Below are positions 34,555-46,120 of a stretch of DNA of 64,000 bases, in pieces. A model generated the notes under the pieces. That model saw only the letters and a program-made list of their open reading frames with translations, did no database searches and had not been told where the DNA came from. The stretch is from Bradyrhizobium sp. Ce-3 (GTDB lineage Bacteria > Pseudomonadota > Alphaproteobacteria > Rhizobiales > Xanthobacteraceae), in NCBI RefSeq assembly GCF_022835695.1, contig NZ_BQUV01000006.1, positions 450,001 through 514,000 on the forward strand, read 5' to 3'. The first letter of the stretch is position 1, and every line of letters starts with the position of its first letter. The translations under genes and the position numbers were made by a program.

Positions 34555-36000
34555 ATGTATCTCGGGATCGATCTCGGCACCTCGGCGGTCAAGACCGTGC
34601 TCGTCGACGGGGCGCAGCGCGTGGTGGCGAGCGGCAGCCGGGCGCTGACGGTGGCCTCGCCGCGATCCGGCTACAGCGAGCAGGATCCCGCGCAGTGGAT
34701 CGACGCCACGTTCGCGACGCTGGATGCGCTGAAGGCCGATCATCCGGCCGAGCTCGCCGCTGTCGAGGGCATCGGCCTGTCCGGCCAGATGCACGGCGCG
34801 ACGTTACTGGACGCCGATTGGAAGCCGTTGCGCCCCTGCATTCTCTGGAACGACGGACGCTCGGCCACGGAATGCGGCGAGCTGGAGCAGCGCTGGCCGG
34901 CGTTGCGGGCGACCACCGGCAACAAGGCGATGCCGGGTTTCACGGCGCCCAAGCTGTTATGGGTTGCCAGACACGAGCCGGAGATTTTCGCGGCCACAAG
35001 GCTGGTGTTGCTGCCGAAGGCCTATCTGCGCCTGGTGCTGACGGGCGAGGCGATCGAGGATATCTCGGACGCCTCGGGAACGTTGTGGCTCGATGCGGCG
35101 CGACGGGACTGGTCGGATGCGGCGCTCGATGCGACCGGTCTGTCGCGCCGCCAGATGCCGCGCCTCGTCGAGGGCTGCGCACCGGCGGCGCAGCTCTCGC
35201 GCGAACTCGCGCAACGCTGGGGCATGCGCAAGCGGCCGATGATCGCGGGCGGTGCCGGCGACAATCCGGCGGGCGCCGTCGGCATCGGCGCGATCGGGAG
35301 CGGCGCCGCCTTCGTCTCGCTCGGAACCTCCGGCGCGCTGCTGGTGCCGACCCCTACGATCGCCGCCAATCCGGAGCGCGCCGTGCACACCTTCTGTCAT
35401 GCCGTTCCCGGGATGTGGATTCAGGCCGGCGCGATCCTCTCGGCCGCATCCTGTCTTGCCTGGATCGCGCGGCTGTTGCGGGCGCCAGAGGCCGAACTGC
35501 TGGCCCCGCTTGGAACGCATCCGCAAGCGCCGTCGCCTGTCAGCTTCCTGCCCTATCTGTCCGGCGAACGCACGCCGCACGACGATCCCGATGTGCGCGG
35601 CATGCTCGATGGTCTCAGCCACGGCACCGATCGCGACGCGATCGTGCAGGCCGTGCTCGAAGGCGTCGCCTTCGCGCTGGCGGATTGCCGCGACGTGCTG
35701 GCAGATAGCGGAATCGCAATCACCGCCGTGGATGCGATCGGCGGCGGCTCGCGTTCGCGGTTCTGGCTTTCGGTGCTGGCCAATGTCCTCGACATTCCGG
35801 TGCACCGCTTCGCCGATGGCGAAACCGGCGCCGCGTTCGGCGCCGCGCGGCTCGGACGCCTTGCGGTCACGGGCGAGGCGATCGAGGCAGTCTGCACGGC
35901 GCCGCAGCGGGTCGAGACGTTCGCACCCGACCGCGCGCTCGCGCAAGCCTACGCCGAGCGGCTGCCGAAATGGCGCAGCCTGTACCGGCCAGGGTACTGA
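34555..36000 (+). CDS. xylB: Xylulokinase-like FGGY-family carbohydrate kinase
   Basis: 481-residue sugar kinase. The phosphate-1 motif is YLGIDLGTSAVKTVLVD, LSGQMHGATLLD and CILWNDGRS are the xylulokinase sugar-binding segments, and the catalytic Asp is in GGAGDNPAGAVG. The second FGGY signature corresponds to DAIGGGSRSRFW. It phosphorylates a ketopentose or pentitol; D-xylulose is the default reading. A complete sugar ABC transporter follows, so imported sugar is likely phosphorylated here. Only a weak ribosome site is seen before ATG 34555. Confidence 0.86.
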   Translation: MYLGIDLGTSAVKTVLVDGAQRVVASGSRALTVASPRSGYSEQDPAQWIDATFATLDALKADHPAELAAVEGIGLSGQMHGATLLDADWKPLRPCILWNDGRSATECGELEQRWPALRATTGNKAMPGFTAPKLLWVARHEPEIFAATRLVLLPKAYLRLVLTGEAIEDISDASGTLWLDAARRDWSDAALDATGLSRRQMPRLVEGCAPAAQLSRELAQRWGMRKRPMIAGGAGDNPAGAVGIGAIGSGAAFVSLGTSGALLVPTPTIAANPERAVHTFCHAVPGMWIQAGAILSAASCLAWIARLLRAPEAELLAPLGTHPQAPSPVSFLPYLSGERTPHDDPDVRGMLDGLSHGTDRDAIVQAVLEGVAFALADCRDVLADSGIAITAVDAIGGGSRSRFWLSVLANVLDIPVHRFADGETGAAFGAARLGRLAVTGEAIEAVCTAPQRVETFAPDRALAQAYAERLPKWRSLYRPGY

Positions 36001-36085
36001 CGAGAGGCACTGACCAGAGGCGCTGACGAACGTCAGTGTGTCTGCGAGTGTCCGACAGTTCCACGGGGTGAATCCGGTTCCCGAT

Positions 36086-36100
36086 TTGTGATCATCACAA
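36086..36100. promoter_or_regulatory. Perfect 15-bp palindrome before the ABC operon
   Basis: TTGTGATCATCACAA has seven-base arms around one central base, about 108 bp upstream of the ATPase gene. It resembles a sugar-repressor operator. The TGTGA/TCACA half-sites look CRP-like, but the spacing is 3, not 6. Confidence 0.5.
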
Positions 36101-36207
36101 GCTATTGCCCTGCGCTGCGGCGTTTTGTTTAATGCGCCCACGCGCGCGAGAAATCGAACACAACTTGCGGGTGTGACGCAACGCCGTCGGCGCAGTGGGG
36201 AGGCAAG

Positions 36208-37723
<1,516 letters not shown>

Positions 37724-37731
<8 letters not shown>

Positions 37732-38761
37732 TGACGGTGCTTCCGCGAAGGCCGCCACTGCGCCCGGCCTCGCCGCCGCGCAGGAGACGAGGCGTCAGCG
37801 CACGCGGCTGCTGATCCGCTCGGCAGGCATGCTGCCGGTGCTGGTGCTGCTGTGTTTTGGCTTTCATCTGTTGTCGGACGGTCGCTTCTTCACCGCGCAG
37901 AATCTCGGCATCGTGGTGCAGCAGGCCGCCGTCAACACCGTGCTGGCGGCCGGCATGACCTTCGTGATCCTCACCGGCGGCATCGATCTGTCGGTCGGCT
38001 CGATCCTGGCGGCCTCGGCGATGGCCGGGCTGATCGTCTCCAAGCTTCCCGACGTCGGCGCGCTGTGGTTGCCGGCCGCGGTGCTCGCGGGCGCCGCCTT
38101 CGGCATCCTCAACGGCGGCTTCATCGCGCTGCTGCGGCTGCCGCCCTTCATCGTGACGCTGGGCTCGCTCACCGCCGTGCGCGGCGTGGCGCGCCTGCTC
38201 GGCGCCGACACCACGGTGTTCAATTCGGAGATTCCCTACGCTTTCATCGGCAACGGCTCGCTGACGCTCGTTCCCGGCGTGCTGTCGATCCCCTGGCTCT
38301 GGGTGATCGCGCTGCTCGTGATCCTCGTCTTCTGGCTGGTGCTGCGGCGGACCGTGCTCGGCGTGCACATTTACGCGGTCGGCGGCAACGAAAGCGCGGC
38401 GCGGCTCGCCGGCATCAAGGTCTGGGCGGTGCTGATCTTCGTCTATGGCGTGTCGGGCCTGCTCGCAGGTCTCGGCGGCGCCATGCAGGCGGCGCGGCTC
38501 TATGCCGCCAACGGCCTGCAGCTCGGCCAGTCCTACGAGCTCGACGCGATCACCGCCGTGATCCTCGGCGGCACCTCCTTCGTCGGCGGCATCGGCTCGA
38601 TCTGGGGCACGCTGGTCGGCGCGCTGATCATCGCCGTGCTGTCGAACGGCCTGATCCTCACCGGCGTATCCGACGTCTGGCAGTATGTGATCAAGGGCCT
38701 CGTGATCATCGGCGCGGTGGCGCTCGACCGCTACCGGCTGCAGGGCTCGGCGCGGACCTGA
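37724..38761 (+). CDS. Sugar ABC transporter permease (RbsC type)
   Basis: 345-residue inner-membrane permease with about 8-10 helices. Family landmarks are [37 protein letters not shown], the coupling-helix region [13 protein letters not shown] and [20 protein letters not shown]. The first 30 residues are a hydrophilic cytosolic lead. It starts inside the end of the ATPase gene and is followed 68 bp later by the binding protein. It likely forms a homodimer with the fused ATPase. Confidence 0.92.
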
Positions 38762-38829
38762 CCCAGAATAAATCGGGTGCGGTCACTGGTCGCCGCGCCG
38801 GAGCTTCAAACAGACCAGGGAGGAAGCCA

Positions 38830-39774
38830 ATGAAGACGATCTCATTTGCCGGCGCTGCCATCGTGCTCGCCCTCGGCTCAGCGCCGTGCTTTGCCAAGGA
38901 GCTGAAGTCGATCGGTATCTCGCTGGGCTCGCTGGGTAACCCGTTCTTCGTCGCCCTGTCGAAGGGCGCCGAGTTCGAGGCGAAGAAAACCAACCCCAAC
39001 GTCAAGATCACGACGGTTGGCTTCGAATACGACCTCGGCAAGCAAGTCACCCAGATCGACAATTTCATCGCCGCCGGCGTCGATCTGATCCTGCTCAACC
39101 CGGGCGATCCCAAGGCCGTCGGACCGGCGATCAAGAAAGCGCAGGCCGCCGGCATCATCGTCGTTGCCGTCGACACCGCAGCCGAAGGCGCCGATGCCAC
39201 GGTGACCACCAACAACGTCCAGGCCGGCGAGATCTCTTGCCAGTACATCGTCGATAAGCTCGGCGGCAAAGGCGATGTCATCATCGAGAACGGGCCGCAG
39301 GTTTCCGCCGTGATCGATCGCGTGGCCGGTTGCAAGAACGTGCTCGGCAAAAGCCCCGGCATCAAGGTGCTGTCCAGCGACCAGGACGGCAAGGGCTCGC
39401 GCGAAGGCGGCCTCACCGTCGCGCAGGGCTACCTGACCCGTTTTGCCAAGATCGATGCCATCTTCGCGATCAACGATCCGCAGGCGATCGGCACCGATCT
39501 CGCCGCACGCCAGCAGAACCGCAGCGGCATCGTCATCACCGCGGTCGACGGCGCCCCCGACATCGAGGCCGCGCTGAAGGATCCGGCTTCGCCGCAAATC
39601 CAGGCGTCGTCCTCGCAGGATCCGTTCTTCATGGCGCGCCGCGCGGTGCAGATCGGCGTCGGCCTGCTCAACGGGCAAAAGCCTGCCTCGACCGTCGAGC
39701 TGTTGTCGTCGAAACTCGTGACGCGCGATAACATCGCCGAGTACAAGGGCTGGACGTCGAACCGTTCGCAATAA
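38830..39774 (+). CDS. Sugar ABC transporter substrate-binding protein
   Basis: 314-residue periplasmic receptor of the ribose/galactose-binding (PBP type I) fold. The signal peptide is MKTISFAGAAIVLALGSAPC then FAKE. GISLGSLGNPFFVALSKGAE is the canonical N-lobe ligand loop, VDLILLNPGDP and VAVDTAAEGAD line the cleft, and AIFAINDPQAIG is the hinge segment. The ligand is probably a pentose, pentitol or similar sugar, given the xylulokinase-like gene upstream; no closer call is justified. It has the best ribosome site of the operon (GGGAGGAAG), fitting the high receptor demand. Confidence 0.9.
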   Translation: MKTISFAGAAIVLALGSAPCFAKELKSIGISLGSLGNPFFVALSKGAEFEAKKTNPNVKITTVGFEYDLGKQVTQIDNFIAAGVDLILLNPGDPKAVGPAIKKAQAAGIIVVAVDTAAEGADATVTTNNVQAGEISCQYIVDKLGGKGDVIIENGPQVSAVIDRVAGCKNVLGKSPGIKVLSSDQDGKGSREGGLTVAQGYLTRFAKIDAIFAINDPQAIGTDLAARQQNRSGIVITAVDGAPDIEAALKDPASPQIQASSSQDPFFMARRAVQIGVGLLNGQKPASTVELLSSKLVTRDNIAEYKGWTSNRSQ

Positions 39775-39798
39775 CGGGCAAGACATGGCGGCGGCGAT

Positions 39799-40341
39799 TC
39801 AGGAGACGTTTGCGCGGGTGACCGTCAGCTTGACGCGGGCCGCTAGCAGCGTTTCGCGCGCCGCCGCCTCGCGAGCGGCGCGCCGTGCTGCGAGCAGGTG
39901 CGCGCGGGCTGCTGCGATGCGCGACATCACGCTGGTGACGGGAACGCCGGTGACCTCGGCGATCTCCTTGTAGGACAGATCGATCACGTCGCGCAGAACG
40001 ATGACCTCGCCGAGCGGCGCTGGCAGTTCGTCGATGAGTTGCCGGATTGTCGGTGTGTCGCCGCGACCGAGCTTCTCGCCGCGTTTCTGGACGACTTTAG
40101 GTCCGAGCTTCTCCTGGCAGACAGTTTTGAGGATCGCGAGCAGCCACGGCCGGATGGCGGTGCCGCGAAAGCCGTCGAACTGGCGCAGCGCGCGCTGGTA
40201 GCAGTCCTGCACGGCCTGTTCGGCGTCCGCCTCGGTTCGCATCAGCACCTGGGCGAACGCATAGGCATCGTCGAGCCATGGCAGCGCGGCCTCACGAAAC
40301 TGCTGCGCCGTTTTATTCCCGGCTTTCGCGCTTCGCATCAT
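39799..40341 (-). CDS. ECF-type RNA polymerase sigma factor without adjacent anti-sigma
   Basis: 180-residue sigma factor. Region 2 is WLDDAYAFAQVLMRTEADAEQAVQDCYQRALRQF, and region 4 is PLGEVIVLRDVIDLSYKEIAEVTGVPVTSVMSRIAAAR. An Arg/Ala-rich tail follows. No anti-sigma or other membrane partner lies beside it. It faces an AraC gene across a 174-bp divergent gap and is convergent with the binding-protein gene. Tandem ATG codons at 40341 and 40338 are both possible starts; the long open frame upstream is antisense to the AraC gene and rejected. Confidence 0.83.
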   Translation of the reverse strand: MMRSAKAGNKTAQQFREAALPWLDDAYAFAQVLMRTEADAEQAVQDCYQRALRQFDGFRGTAIRPWLLAILKTVCQEKLGPKVVQKRGEKLGRGDTPTIRQLIDELPAPLGEVIVLRDVIDLSYKEIAEVTGVPVTSVMSRIAAARAHLLAARRAAREAAARETLLAARVKLTVTRANVS

Positions 40342-40515
40342 AGGGTTGCATCTCGTGAATAGCTTTACCGTCAATCGGCGGAGTGGTATCAGGCTCCCCG
40401 CCGGAGTCGTGGACCGTCGCGCCAAGCGTAGGGACAGCAACGACATGCGCACGCCGGGCAGAACGCGATCGTTCATCGCCCCGTTTCGGTCGATCGCGCT
40501 TTCGGAGCACGGATC

Positions 40516-41496
40516 ATGTCCGAGACACAGGTGCCCAACCGGTTCTCGATTTTCCATCACGGCCTGGCGAAAGGGCCAGCCTATGAGGCGTGGCGCGAGG
40601 GCATTTGCCGCGGCTTCTGCCGGCTCGACGTCGGACCGGCCGACGACGTCAGCATCGATTGCCACAACGAATTCACGCTGCTGCATTCGGTCGCGATCGC
40701 AACGCCACGCGGCGGCTCGGCCCGCTTTGCCCGCACCCGCGCACTTCTGGACGACGGCTGCGACGACCTCGTGCTGATTTTTGCGACGCGCGGCACGGTG
40801 CAGGTCACACAAGCAAGCACGTCGATCGAGCTCAAGCGCGGCCAGATGTGCCTGACCGAAATGAATATCGTCGGCACCGCCGATCTCACCCAATCCGGCA
40901 GCTTTACGACGACGCGGTTTCCTCGGCGCCTGCTGCTACAGGTCGCGCCATCAGTCGAGACGCAGCTGGCGCGCCCGCTCGGACGGGAGCCCGCCTTGAG
41001 CGCGATGATTGAGCGCTATTCGGCGCTCTGCACCGAGCTTGCCGACGATCTGGACATGCCGGGCCAGCAGGCGGCGGCGTATCATCTGGCCGATCTGGTC
41101 GGTCTCGTGCTCGGTAGCAGTGCCGAGAGCAAGGAATTGGCTGCGCGGGACGGATTGGCGAAGACGCGGCTCGATCTGATGAAGGCCGACGTGCTGAAGA
41201 ATCTCGACAATGGCAGGCTGACGATCGAGGCGATCGCCAAGGCGAATGCGCTGAGCACGCGCCAGGCGCAACGCTTGTTCGCGTCCGAAGGAACCACGTT
41301 CTCGGAGTTTGTGCTCGAGCAGCGCCTGCTGCTGGCGCGCCGACTGCTGCTGCACGCGCAGGGCGCCGGCCGCAAGGTCAGCGATATCGCCTATACGGTC
41401 GGCTTCAACGACCTGTCCTACTTCCACCGCGCATTCCGCAGGAAGTTCGGTATCGCACCGGCGGAGATGCAGATGGAACTGGGGCGCCAGCATTGA
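40516..41496 (+). CDS. AraC-family transcriptional regulator (AraC-binding-like N-domain)
   Basis: 326-residue regulator. The N-terminal cupin-like domain (DDLVLIFATRGTVQVTQAST...IELKRGQMCLTEMN) resembles the AraC_binding_2/FeaR-like group. The C-terminal pair of HTHs contains LTIEAIAKANALSTRQAQRLF and the signature KVSDIAYTVGFNDLSYFHRAFRRKFGIAP. Ligand and targets are unknown; it may regulate the divergent ECF sigma gene. The start follows CGGAG. Confidence 0.9.
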   Translation: MSETQVPNRFSIFHHGLAKGPAYEAWREGICRGFCRLDVGPADDVSIDCHNEFTLLHSVAIATPRGGSARFARTRALLDDGCDDLVLIFATRGTVQVTQASTSIELKRGQMCLTEMNIVGTADLTQSGSFTTTRFPRRLLLQVAPSVETQLARPLGREPALSAMIERYSALCTELADDLDMPGQQAAAYHLADLVGLVLGSSAESKELAARDGLAKTRLDLMKADVLKNLDNGRLTIEAIAKANALSTRQAQRLFASEGTTFSEFVLEQRLLLARRLLLHAQGAGRKVSDIAYTVGFNDLSYFHRAFRRKFGIAPAEMQMELGRQH

Positions 41497-41516
41497 ACCG
41501 CTTTGATCTGACAATC

Positions 41517-41550
41517 GCGGCCGACGCAGACTGCGTTCTGCATCGGCCGC
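41517..41550. terminator. Long hairpin between convergent genes
   Basis: GCGGCCGACGCAGA / TCTGCATCGGCCGC forms a 14-bp stem with one G:U and a six-base loop. It lacks a T run, so it is a possible rho-assisted or processing terminator for the AraC gene and the SDR. Confidence 0.5.
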
Positions 41551-41559
41551 GGCACGCCG

Positions 41560-42529
41560 TCAGAAGCGTTCGCCGACCATCTCCTCGCTCTTCGCCCAGA
41601 GCGCCTGGGCGCGCGCCGGATCGAGTGCGTAGGACCGGACGCCGGGGCTCACCGGGCTGATCGGTCCATCGGTGATCTCGGACACCTGGCAATTCTCGCA
41701 ATAGCGTCCGCCGACCTTCTCGACCGGCGCGACAAATGCCGCCCAGACCGAGGTCGCGGCGCCTTGCGGAATCGTCTTCCATTGGAACGGCGGTTGGCCC
41801 TGGGTGGCCAGTTGGGCATTGATCTGCGCGACCAGCGCGTCGAGTTCGTTAGGCGCCATATGGCGGCCGAGCTCGGTCCTGATGCCGCCCGGGTGCAGCG
41901 CCGTCGCGCGCACGCCGCGTGCCTTGTGCCGCCGGTCGAATTCCACCGCGAAGAGGATGTTGGCGGTCTTGGACCGGCCATAGGCGATCATCGGCTCATA
42001 GGGCGTGCGCGCGAAATTCGGATCGTCGAGATCGACATCCGAATAGCGATGGCCGGACGAGGCGACGTTCACCAGCCGTCCGCCAGGCGCGATCAGCGCG
42101 GCGATGCGATTGGCCAGCACGAAATGGCCGAGATGGTTGGTGCCGAACTGCGTTTCGAAACCGTCGGCGGTGTGCCCGAACGGCGTTCGCATCACGCCGG
42201 CGTTGGCGATCACGGCGTCGAACGGCCGTCCATCGGCGACCAGCGCATCCGCACAGGCACGCACGGCTCTTCAGCGAGGCGAGGTCGAGTTCCACCAGCG
42301 TGAGGCTGCCGCCCTTCGCGGCCTGGGCACGAACCTCGCTGGTGGCGCGCTCCGCCTTGGCGAGATCACGCGCCGCGCCGACCACCTCGGCGCCATGAGC
42401 CGCCAGCACGCGTGCCGTCTCCACGCCAAGCCCGGCCGAGACGCCGGTGACCAGCACACGTTTTCCGCTCAGATCGATCCCCGCCAGCACCTCATCGGTG
42501 GTGGAGGTCGCTCCGAAATGGTCCGCCAT
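41560..42529 (-). pseudogene. SDR-family oxidoreductase gene with a single-base frameshift
   Basis: Two overlapping frames make one intact SDR. The first (from ATG 42529) gives LSGKRVLVTGVSAGLGVETA through [10 protein letters not shown]. The second continues [20 protein letters not shown] with the catalytic YGRSK and [15 protein letters not shown]. The junction on the - strand reads AAGAGCCGTG; removing one C at 42265-42266 restores LKSVRACADA. It is either a real frameshift mutation or a sequencing error. The parent is a retinol-dehydrogenase/WWOX-like SDR of about 322 residues. It faces a TetR regulator across two operators. Confidence 0.85.
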
Positions 42530-42606
42530 CGTTCTTCTCCTTGATCTGTGAGCACAGCTCTCCCGTGTCGGCAAACCATTGTTTACCAACTGCTTTTCTG
42601 ATAAGA

Positions 42607-42644
42607 GGAGACTGTCTCCGTTTTAAATACGGAGACACTCTCCG
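42607..42644. promoter_or_regulatory. Paired TetR operator sites
   Basis: GGAGACtGTCTCC (42607-42619, perfect) and CGGAGAcacTCTCCG (42630-42644, perfect arms), 24 bp apart in the divergent SDR/TetR gap. A ligand-released repressor could shut both genes from here. Confidence 0.75.
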
Positions 42645-42666
42645 TTTATCAAGGGGCCTCTGCAAC

Positions 42667-43260
42667 GTGGTCGATGAAAAGCCCGTACCCAGCCGCAAGC
42701 CGCGCGTTGACGCGCAGCGCAATCGCGTCCTCCTGCTGGAGACCGCGAAGGCCGCTTTTGCCGACAAGGGACCGGGAGCCAGCCTCGATGAGATCGCACG
42801 GACCGCGGGTGTCGGGGCCGGAACGCTCTACCGCCACTTTCCGACCCGTGACGCGCTGATCGAGGCGGTCTATCGCAACGAAACCGAGCAACTGGTCGCC
42901 GCCGCCACGCAATTGGCCGAGACCCATGCGCCGGTCGGTGCCTTGCGCGAATGGTTGCTGCTGTTTGTCGATTACATGGCCGCCAAACGCGGAATGCAGG
43001 AGGCGCTGAATTCGCTCGTTGGCGGCACGTCCGAACTGTATTCGGCATCCACGGAACAGATGAAGCGGGCGATTGCGCAGTTGCTCGACCGTGCGGCCGA
43101 AAGTGGCGACATCCGCTCTGATCTCGACGGGTTCGATCTGCTGCGCGCACTGGCCGGCGTCGCGAATTTGGGAGCCGGACCGGATGGCATGCAGGCCGCC
43201 AGGCGGATGGTCGATATCCTGGTTGCGGGCATGCGGACGTCAGCGCCTTCGCCCGAGTGA
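42667..43260 (+). CDS. TetR-family transcriptional regulator
   Basis: 197-residue repressor. The HTH is RVLLLETAKAAFADKGPGAS...LDEIARTAGVGAGTLYRHFP, followed by a helical ligand domain of the SACE_7040/TetR_C type (LREWLLLFVDYMAAKRGM). I start it at GTG 42667, since the in-frame ATG at 42541 would put both operator palindromes inside the coding region. It is divergent from the frameshifted SDR; autoregulation plus control of the SDR is the simplest reading. Confidence 0.86.
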   Translation: MVDEKPVPSRKPRVDAQRNRVLLLETAKAAFADKGPGASLDEIARTAGVGAGTLYRHFPTRDALIEAVYRNETEQLVAAATQLAETHAPVGALREWLLLFVDYMAAKRGMQEALNSLVGGTSELYSASTEQMKRAIAQLLDRAAESGDIRSDLDGFDLLRALAGVANLGAGPDGMQAARRMVDILVAGMRTSAPSPE

Positions 43261-43342
43261 CCGCTGCTCCACTGGACATCACGGGCCTGCGATCTGGCGG
43301 GCCGCTCGATTTGCGCTATCTGTTCGGCGTGGAGGATCGCCA

Positions 43343-44149
43343 ATGCCCCTGTGGACCTGCGAACAATGCGGTGCGCAATTTCCTGAAACCGCGACGCCGC
43401 CGGCAGCTTGCCCGATCTGCGAGGACGAGCGGCAATATGTGAACTGGAAGGGCCAGGTCTGGCTGACGCGCGAAGAGCTCGCGCAACGGCACAAACTGGT
43501 CTGGCGCGACGATCTTGGTTTGGTTGGATTGGCACTCGAGCCGTCATTCGCGATCGGGCAGCGTGCGCTGCTGGTGCCCGACAGCGGCGGCTGCGTGATG
43601 TGGGACTGCGTGCCGCTCGCGACGGAGCAGGCGATCGCGCATGTACGCGCGCTCGGCGGCCTGAAGGCGATTGCGATCTCGCATCCGCATTATTATGGCG
43701 CGGTCGCCGACTGGAGCGCTGCGTTCGACGATGCGCCGGTCTATCTGCATGGCGACGATGCGCAGTGGGTGACGCGGCCTTACTCCTCGATCGTGCCGTG
43801 GCAGGGCGACAGCCACCGCATCTCCGACAGCATTCTGCTGGTGCGGGGCGGCGGGCATTTCGCCGGCGCCACCATGCTGCATTGGCGCAAGGGCGCCGAC
43901 GGGCGCGGCGCGCTGCTGACCGGCGACATCGCGATGGTGGCGATGGATCGCCGCTCGGTCAGCTTCATGTACTCGTACCCGAACTACATCCCGCTCAATG
44001 CCACGGCGGTCCGCCGCATCGCGCGCACGGTCGCGCCGCTGGCCTATGATCGGATCTACGGCGCCTGGTGGGGCAAGAACATCGCGAGTGACGCCAAGGC
44101 GGCGTTCGACCGTTCGGCGGAGCGCTATATCGCGGCGATCTCGGATTGA
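43343..44149 (+). CDS. MBL-fold protein with N-terminal zinc ribbon and degenerate metal site
   Basis: 268 residues. The N-terminus is a rubredoxin-like knuckle, Cys6-x-x-Cys9 and Cys23-x-x-Cys26 ([12 protein letters not shown]...AACPICEDE). The rest is an MBL fold, but the HxHxDH motif reads His114-Pro-His116-Tyr-Tyr-Gly: the Asp and His of the second metal site are gone. Candidate first-site and bridging ligands remain in VRGGGHFAG and LLTGDIAMV. It may be a one-metal hydrolase or a redox/binding protein. GGAGGA precedes the start. It follows the TetR gene by 82 bp and could be part of that regulon. Confidence 0.8.
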   Translation: MPLWTCEQCGAQFPETATPPAACPICEDERQYVNWKGQVWLTREELAQRHKLVWRDDLGLVGLALEPSFAIGQRALLVPDSGGCVMWDCVPLATEQAIAHVRALGGLKAIAISHPHYYGAVADWSAAFDDAPVYLHGDDAQWVTRPYSSIVPWQGDSHRISDSILLVRGGGHFAGATMLHWRKGADGRGALLTGDIAMVAMDRRSVSFMYSYPNYIPLNATAVRRIARTVAPLAYDRIYGAWWGKNIASDAKAAFDRSAERYIAAISD

Positions 44150-44234
44150 AGGTTCCCCTCACGTGGCTTGCCACGCGACGCGATCGCGCTATATCAGGGC
44201 TTTCCCGCCACCTCAGGTTTGTCCGAGTTTCCGC

Positions 44235-46097
44235 ATGACCACCACTGCTGCCGCCGAATCCCAGCCGTTCCAGGCCGAGGTTGCCGAACTGCTGCACCTG
44301 ATGGTGCATTCGGTTTATTCCGAGACCGATATCTTCCTGCGCGAGCTGATCTCGAACGCATCGGATGCCTGCGACAAGCTGCGCTACGAGGCGATCGGCA
44401 ATCCCGGCCTGATCACCGACGGTACGCCGCCCGAAATCAGGATCGTGCCGAACAAGGCGGCCAACACGTTGGCCGTGGTCGACACCGGCATCGGCATGGA
44501 GCGCCAGGAGCTGATCGACAATCTCGGCACCATCGCGCGCTCCGGCACCAAATCGTTCCTGTCGAAGCTGACGGAAGCCAAGGACGGCGCCAATCTGATC
44601 GGCCAGTTCGGCGTCGGCTTCTATGCCGCCTTCATGGTCGCCGAGAAGATCGTCGTCACCAGCCGCCGCGCCGGCTCGGACGAGGTGTGGGTGTGGACGT
44701 CGGAAGGCGGCAGCGGCTTCGAGATCGCCCCCGCGAGCGAGGAGGCCGCCCAGCGTATCATGCGCGGCACCGAGATCGTGCTGCATCTGAAGAAGGACGC
44801 CGCTAAATATCTCGAGGCTTACGAGATCGAGCGCATCGTCCGCGAATATTCCGACAACATCCAGTTCCCGATCCTGCTGGTGCCGGAGGAGGGCGAGCCG
44901 CGCCAGATCAATTCGGCGAGCGCGCTGTGGCAGCGTTCGAAATCCGAGCTGACGCCGGAAGATTATGCGCAGGCCTACAAGCAGATCGCGGGCGCGTTCG
45001 ACGAGCCGGCGATGACGCTGCATTACCGTGCCGAGGGCCGGCAGTCCTACGCCGTGCTGCTGTTCGCGCCGTCGCAAAAGCCGTTCGACCTGTTCCAGGT
45101 CGAGCGCAAGGGAAAGGTCAAGCTCTATGTCCGCCGCGTCTTCATCGCCGACGACGCCGAGCTGCTGCCGGCGTATCTGCGCTTCATCCGCGGCGTGATC
45201 GACAGCGAGGACCTGCCGCTCAACATCTCGCGCGAGATGCTGCAGAACAATCCGCAGCTCGCGCAGATCCGCAAGGCCGTCACCAGCCGCGTCGTCGGCG
45301 AGCTCGAGGCGCTGGGCGAGAAGGAGCCGGAGACCTTCGCAAAGATCTGGGACGCGTTCGGCCCGGTGATCAAGGAAGGCCTGTGGGAAGACTTCGAGCG
45401 CCGCGAGAAGCTGCTGGCGCTGGCGCGCTTCACCACGACGTCCGGCGAGAAGCGCTCGCTGAAGCAGATTGTCGACGACTTCAAGCCGAACCAGACCGAG
45501 ATCTATTATCTGGTCGGCGACAGCATCGAGCGGCTGAAGTCGAACCCGAAGCTGGAATCGGCGCGCGCCCGCGGCATCGAGGTGCTGCTCTTGACCGATC
45601 CGGTCGATGCATTCTGGACCTCAGCGCCGATTGATTTCGGCGGCAAGCCGTTGAAGTCGCTGAGCCAGGGCGATGTCGATTTCGGCCTGATCCCGCTCGT
45701 CGACGACAAGCAGGACAAGACGGACGAGCCGCAGGCCGATGCCGCGACCACGATCGCCGCGATCAAGGACGCGCTTGGCGAGCGCGTTTCCGACGTCCGC
45801 GCCTCGCAGCGGCTGACCGCGAGCGCATCGTGCCTGGTCGCCGGCGGCGACGCGCGCGACCGCGCGCTGGAGCGGCTGCTCGCCCAGCAGAACCGCGGCG
45901 AGATCACCAAGCCGGTGCTCGAGATCAATCTGCGCCACCCGCTGGTCGCAGCACTTGCGGCTGACACCGCGCAGGCGAAGGATCTGTCGCTCCTGCTGTT
46001 CGAGCAGGCGCAGATCCTCGATGGCGAGATGCCCGACGATCCTGCCGCCTTCGCCAGCCGCATGAACCAGCTCGTGCTGCGCGGATTGGGGAAGTAG
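44235..46097 (+). CDS. htpG: Molecular chaperone HtpG (bacterial Hsp90)
   Basis: 620-residue cytosolic ATP-dependent chaperone. The GHKL ATPase domain shows all its boxes: [27 protein letters not shown] and [14 protein letters not shown]. The middle domain holds [29 protein letters not shown] and the catalytic-Arg loop [18 protein letters not shown]. The dimerisation domain begins near residue 500. The MEEVD tail of eukaryotic Hsp90 is absent, as in all HtpG. No sigma-32 promoter is obvious in the 85-bp gap before it. Confidence 0.96.
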   Translation: MTTTAAAESQPFQAEVAELLHLMVHSVYSETDIFLRELISNASDACDKLRYEAIGNPGLITDGTPPEIRIVPNKAANTLAVVDTGIGMERQELIDNLGTIARSGTKSFLSKLTEAKDGANLIGQFGVGFYAAFMVAEKIVVTSRRAGSDEVWVWTSEGGSGFEIAPASEEAAQRIMRGTEIVLHLKKDAAKYLEAYEIERIVREYSDNIQFPILLVPEEGEPRQINSASALWQRSKSELTPEDYAQAYKQIAGAFDEPAMTLHYRAEGRQSYAVLLFAPSQKPFDLFQVERKGKVKLYVRRVFIADDAELLPAYLRFIRGVIDSEDLPLNISREMLQNNPQLAQIRKAVTSRVVGELEALGEKEPETFAKIWDAFGPVIKEGLWEDFERREKLLALARFTTTSGEKRSLKQIVDDFKPNQTEIYYLVGDSIERLKSNPKLESARARGIEVLLLTDPVDAFWTSAPIDFGGKPLKSLSQGDVDFGLIPLVDDKQDKTDEPQADAATTIAAIKDALGERVSDVRASQRLTASASCLVAGGDARDRALERLLAQQNRGEITKPVLEINLRHPLVAALAADTAQAKDLSLLLFEQAQILDGEMPDDPAAFASRMNQLVLRGLGK

Positions 46098-46120
46098 CCG
46101 AAGTTCGTAGCCCCCTTGCC

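Noticed and set aside
36086-36100. CRP site before the ABC operon
   Set aside because: Half-sites TGTGA/TCACA are 3 bp apart, not 6, so a CRP-type dimer would not fit; a repressor operator is more likely.
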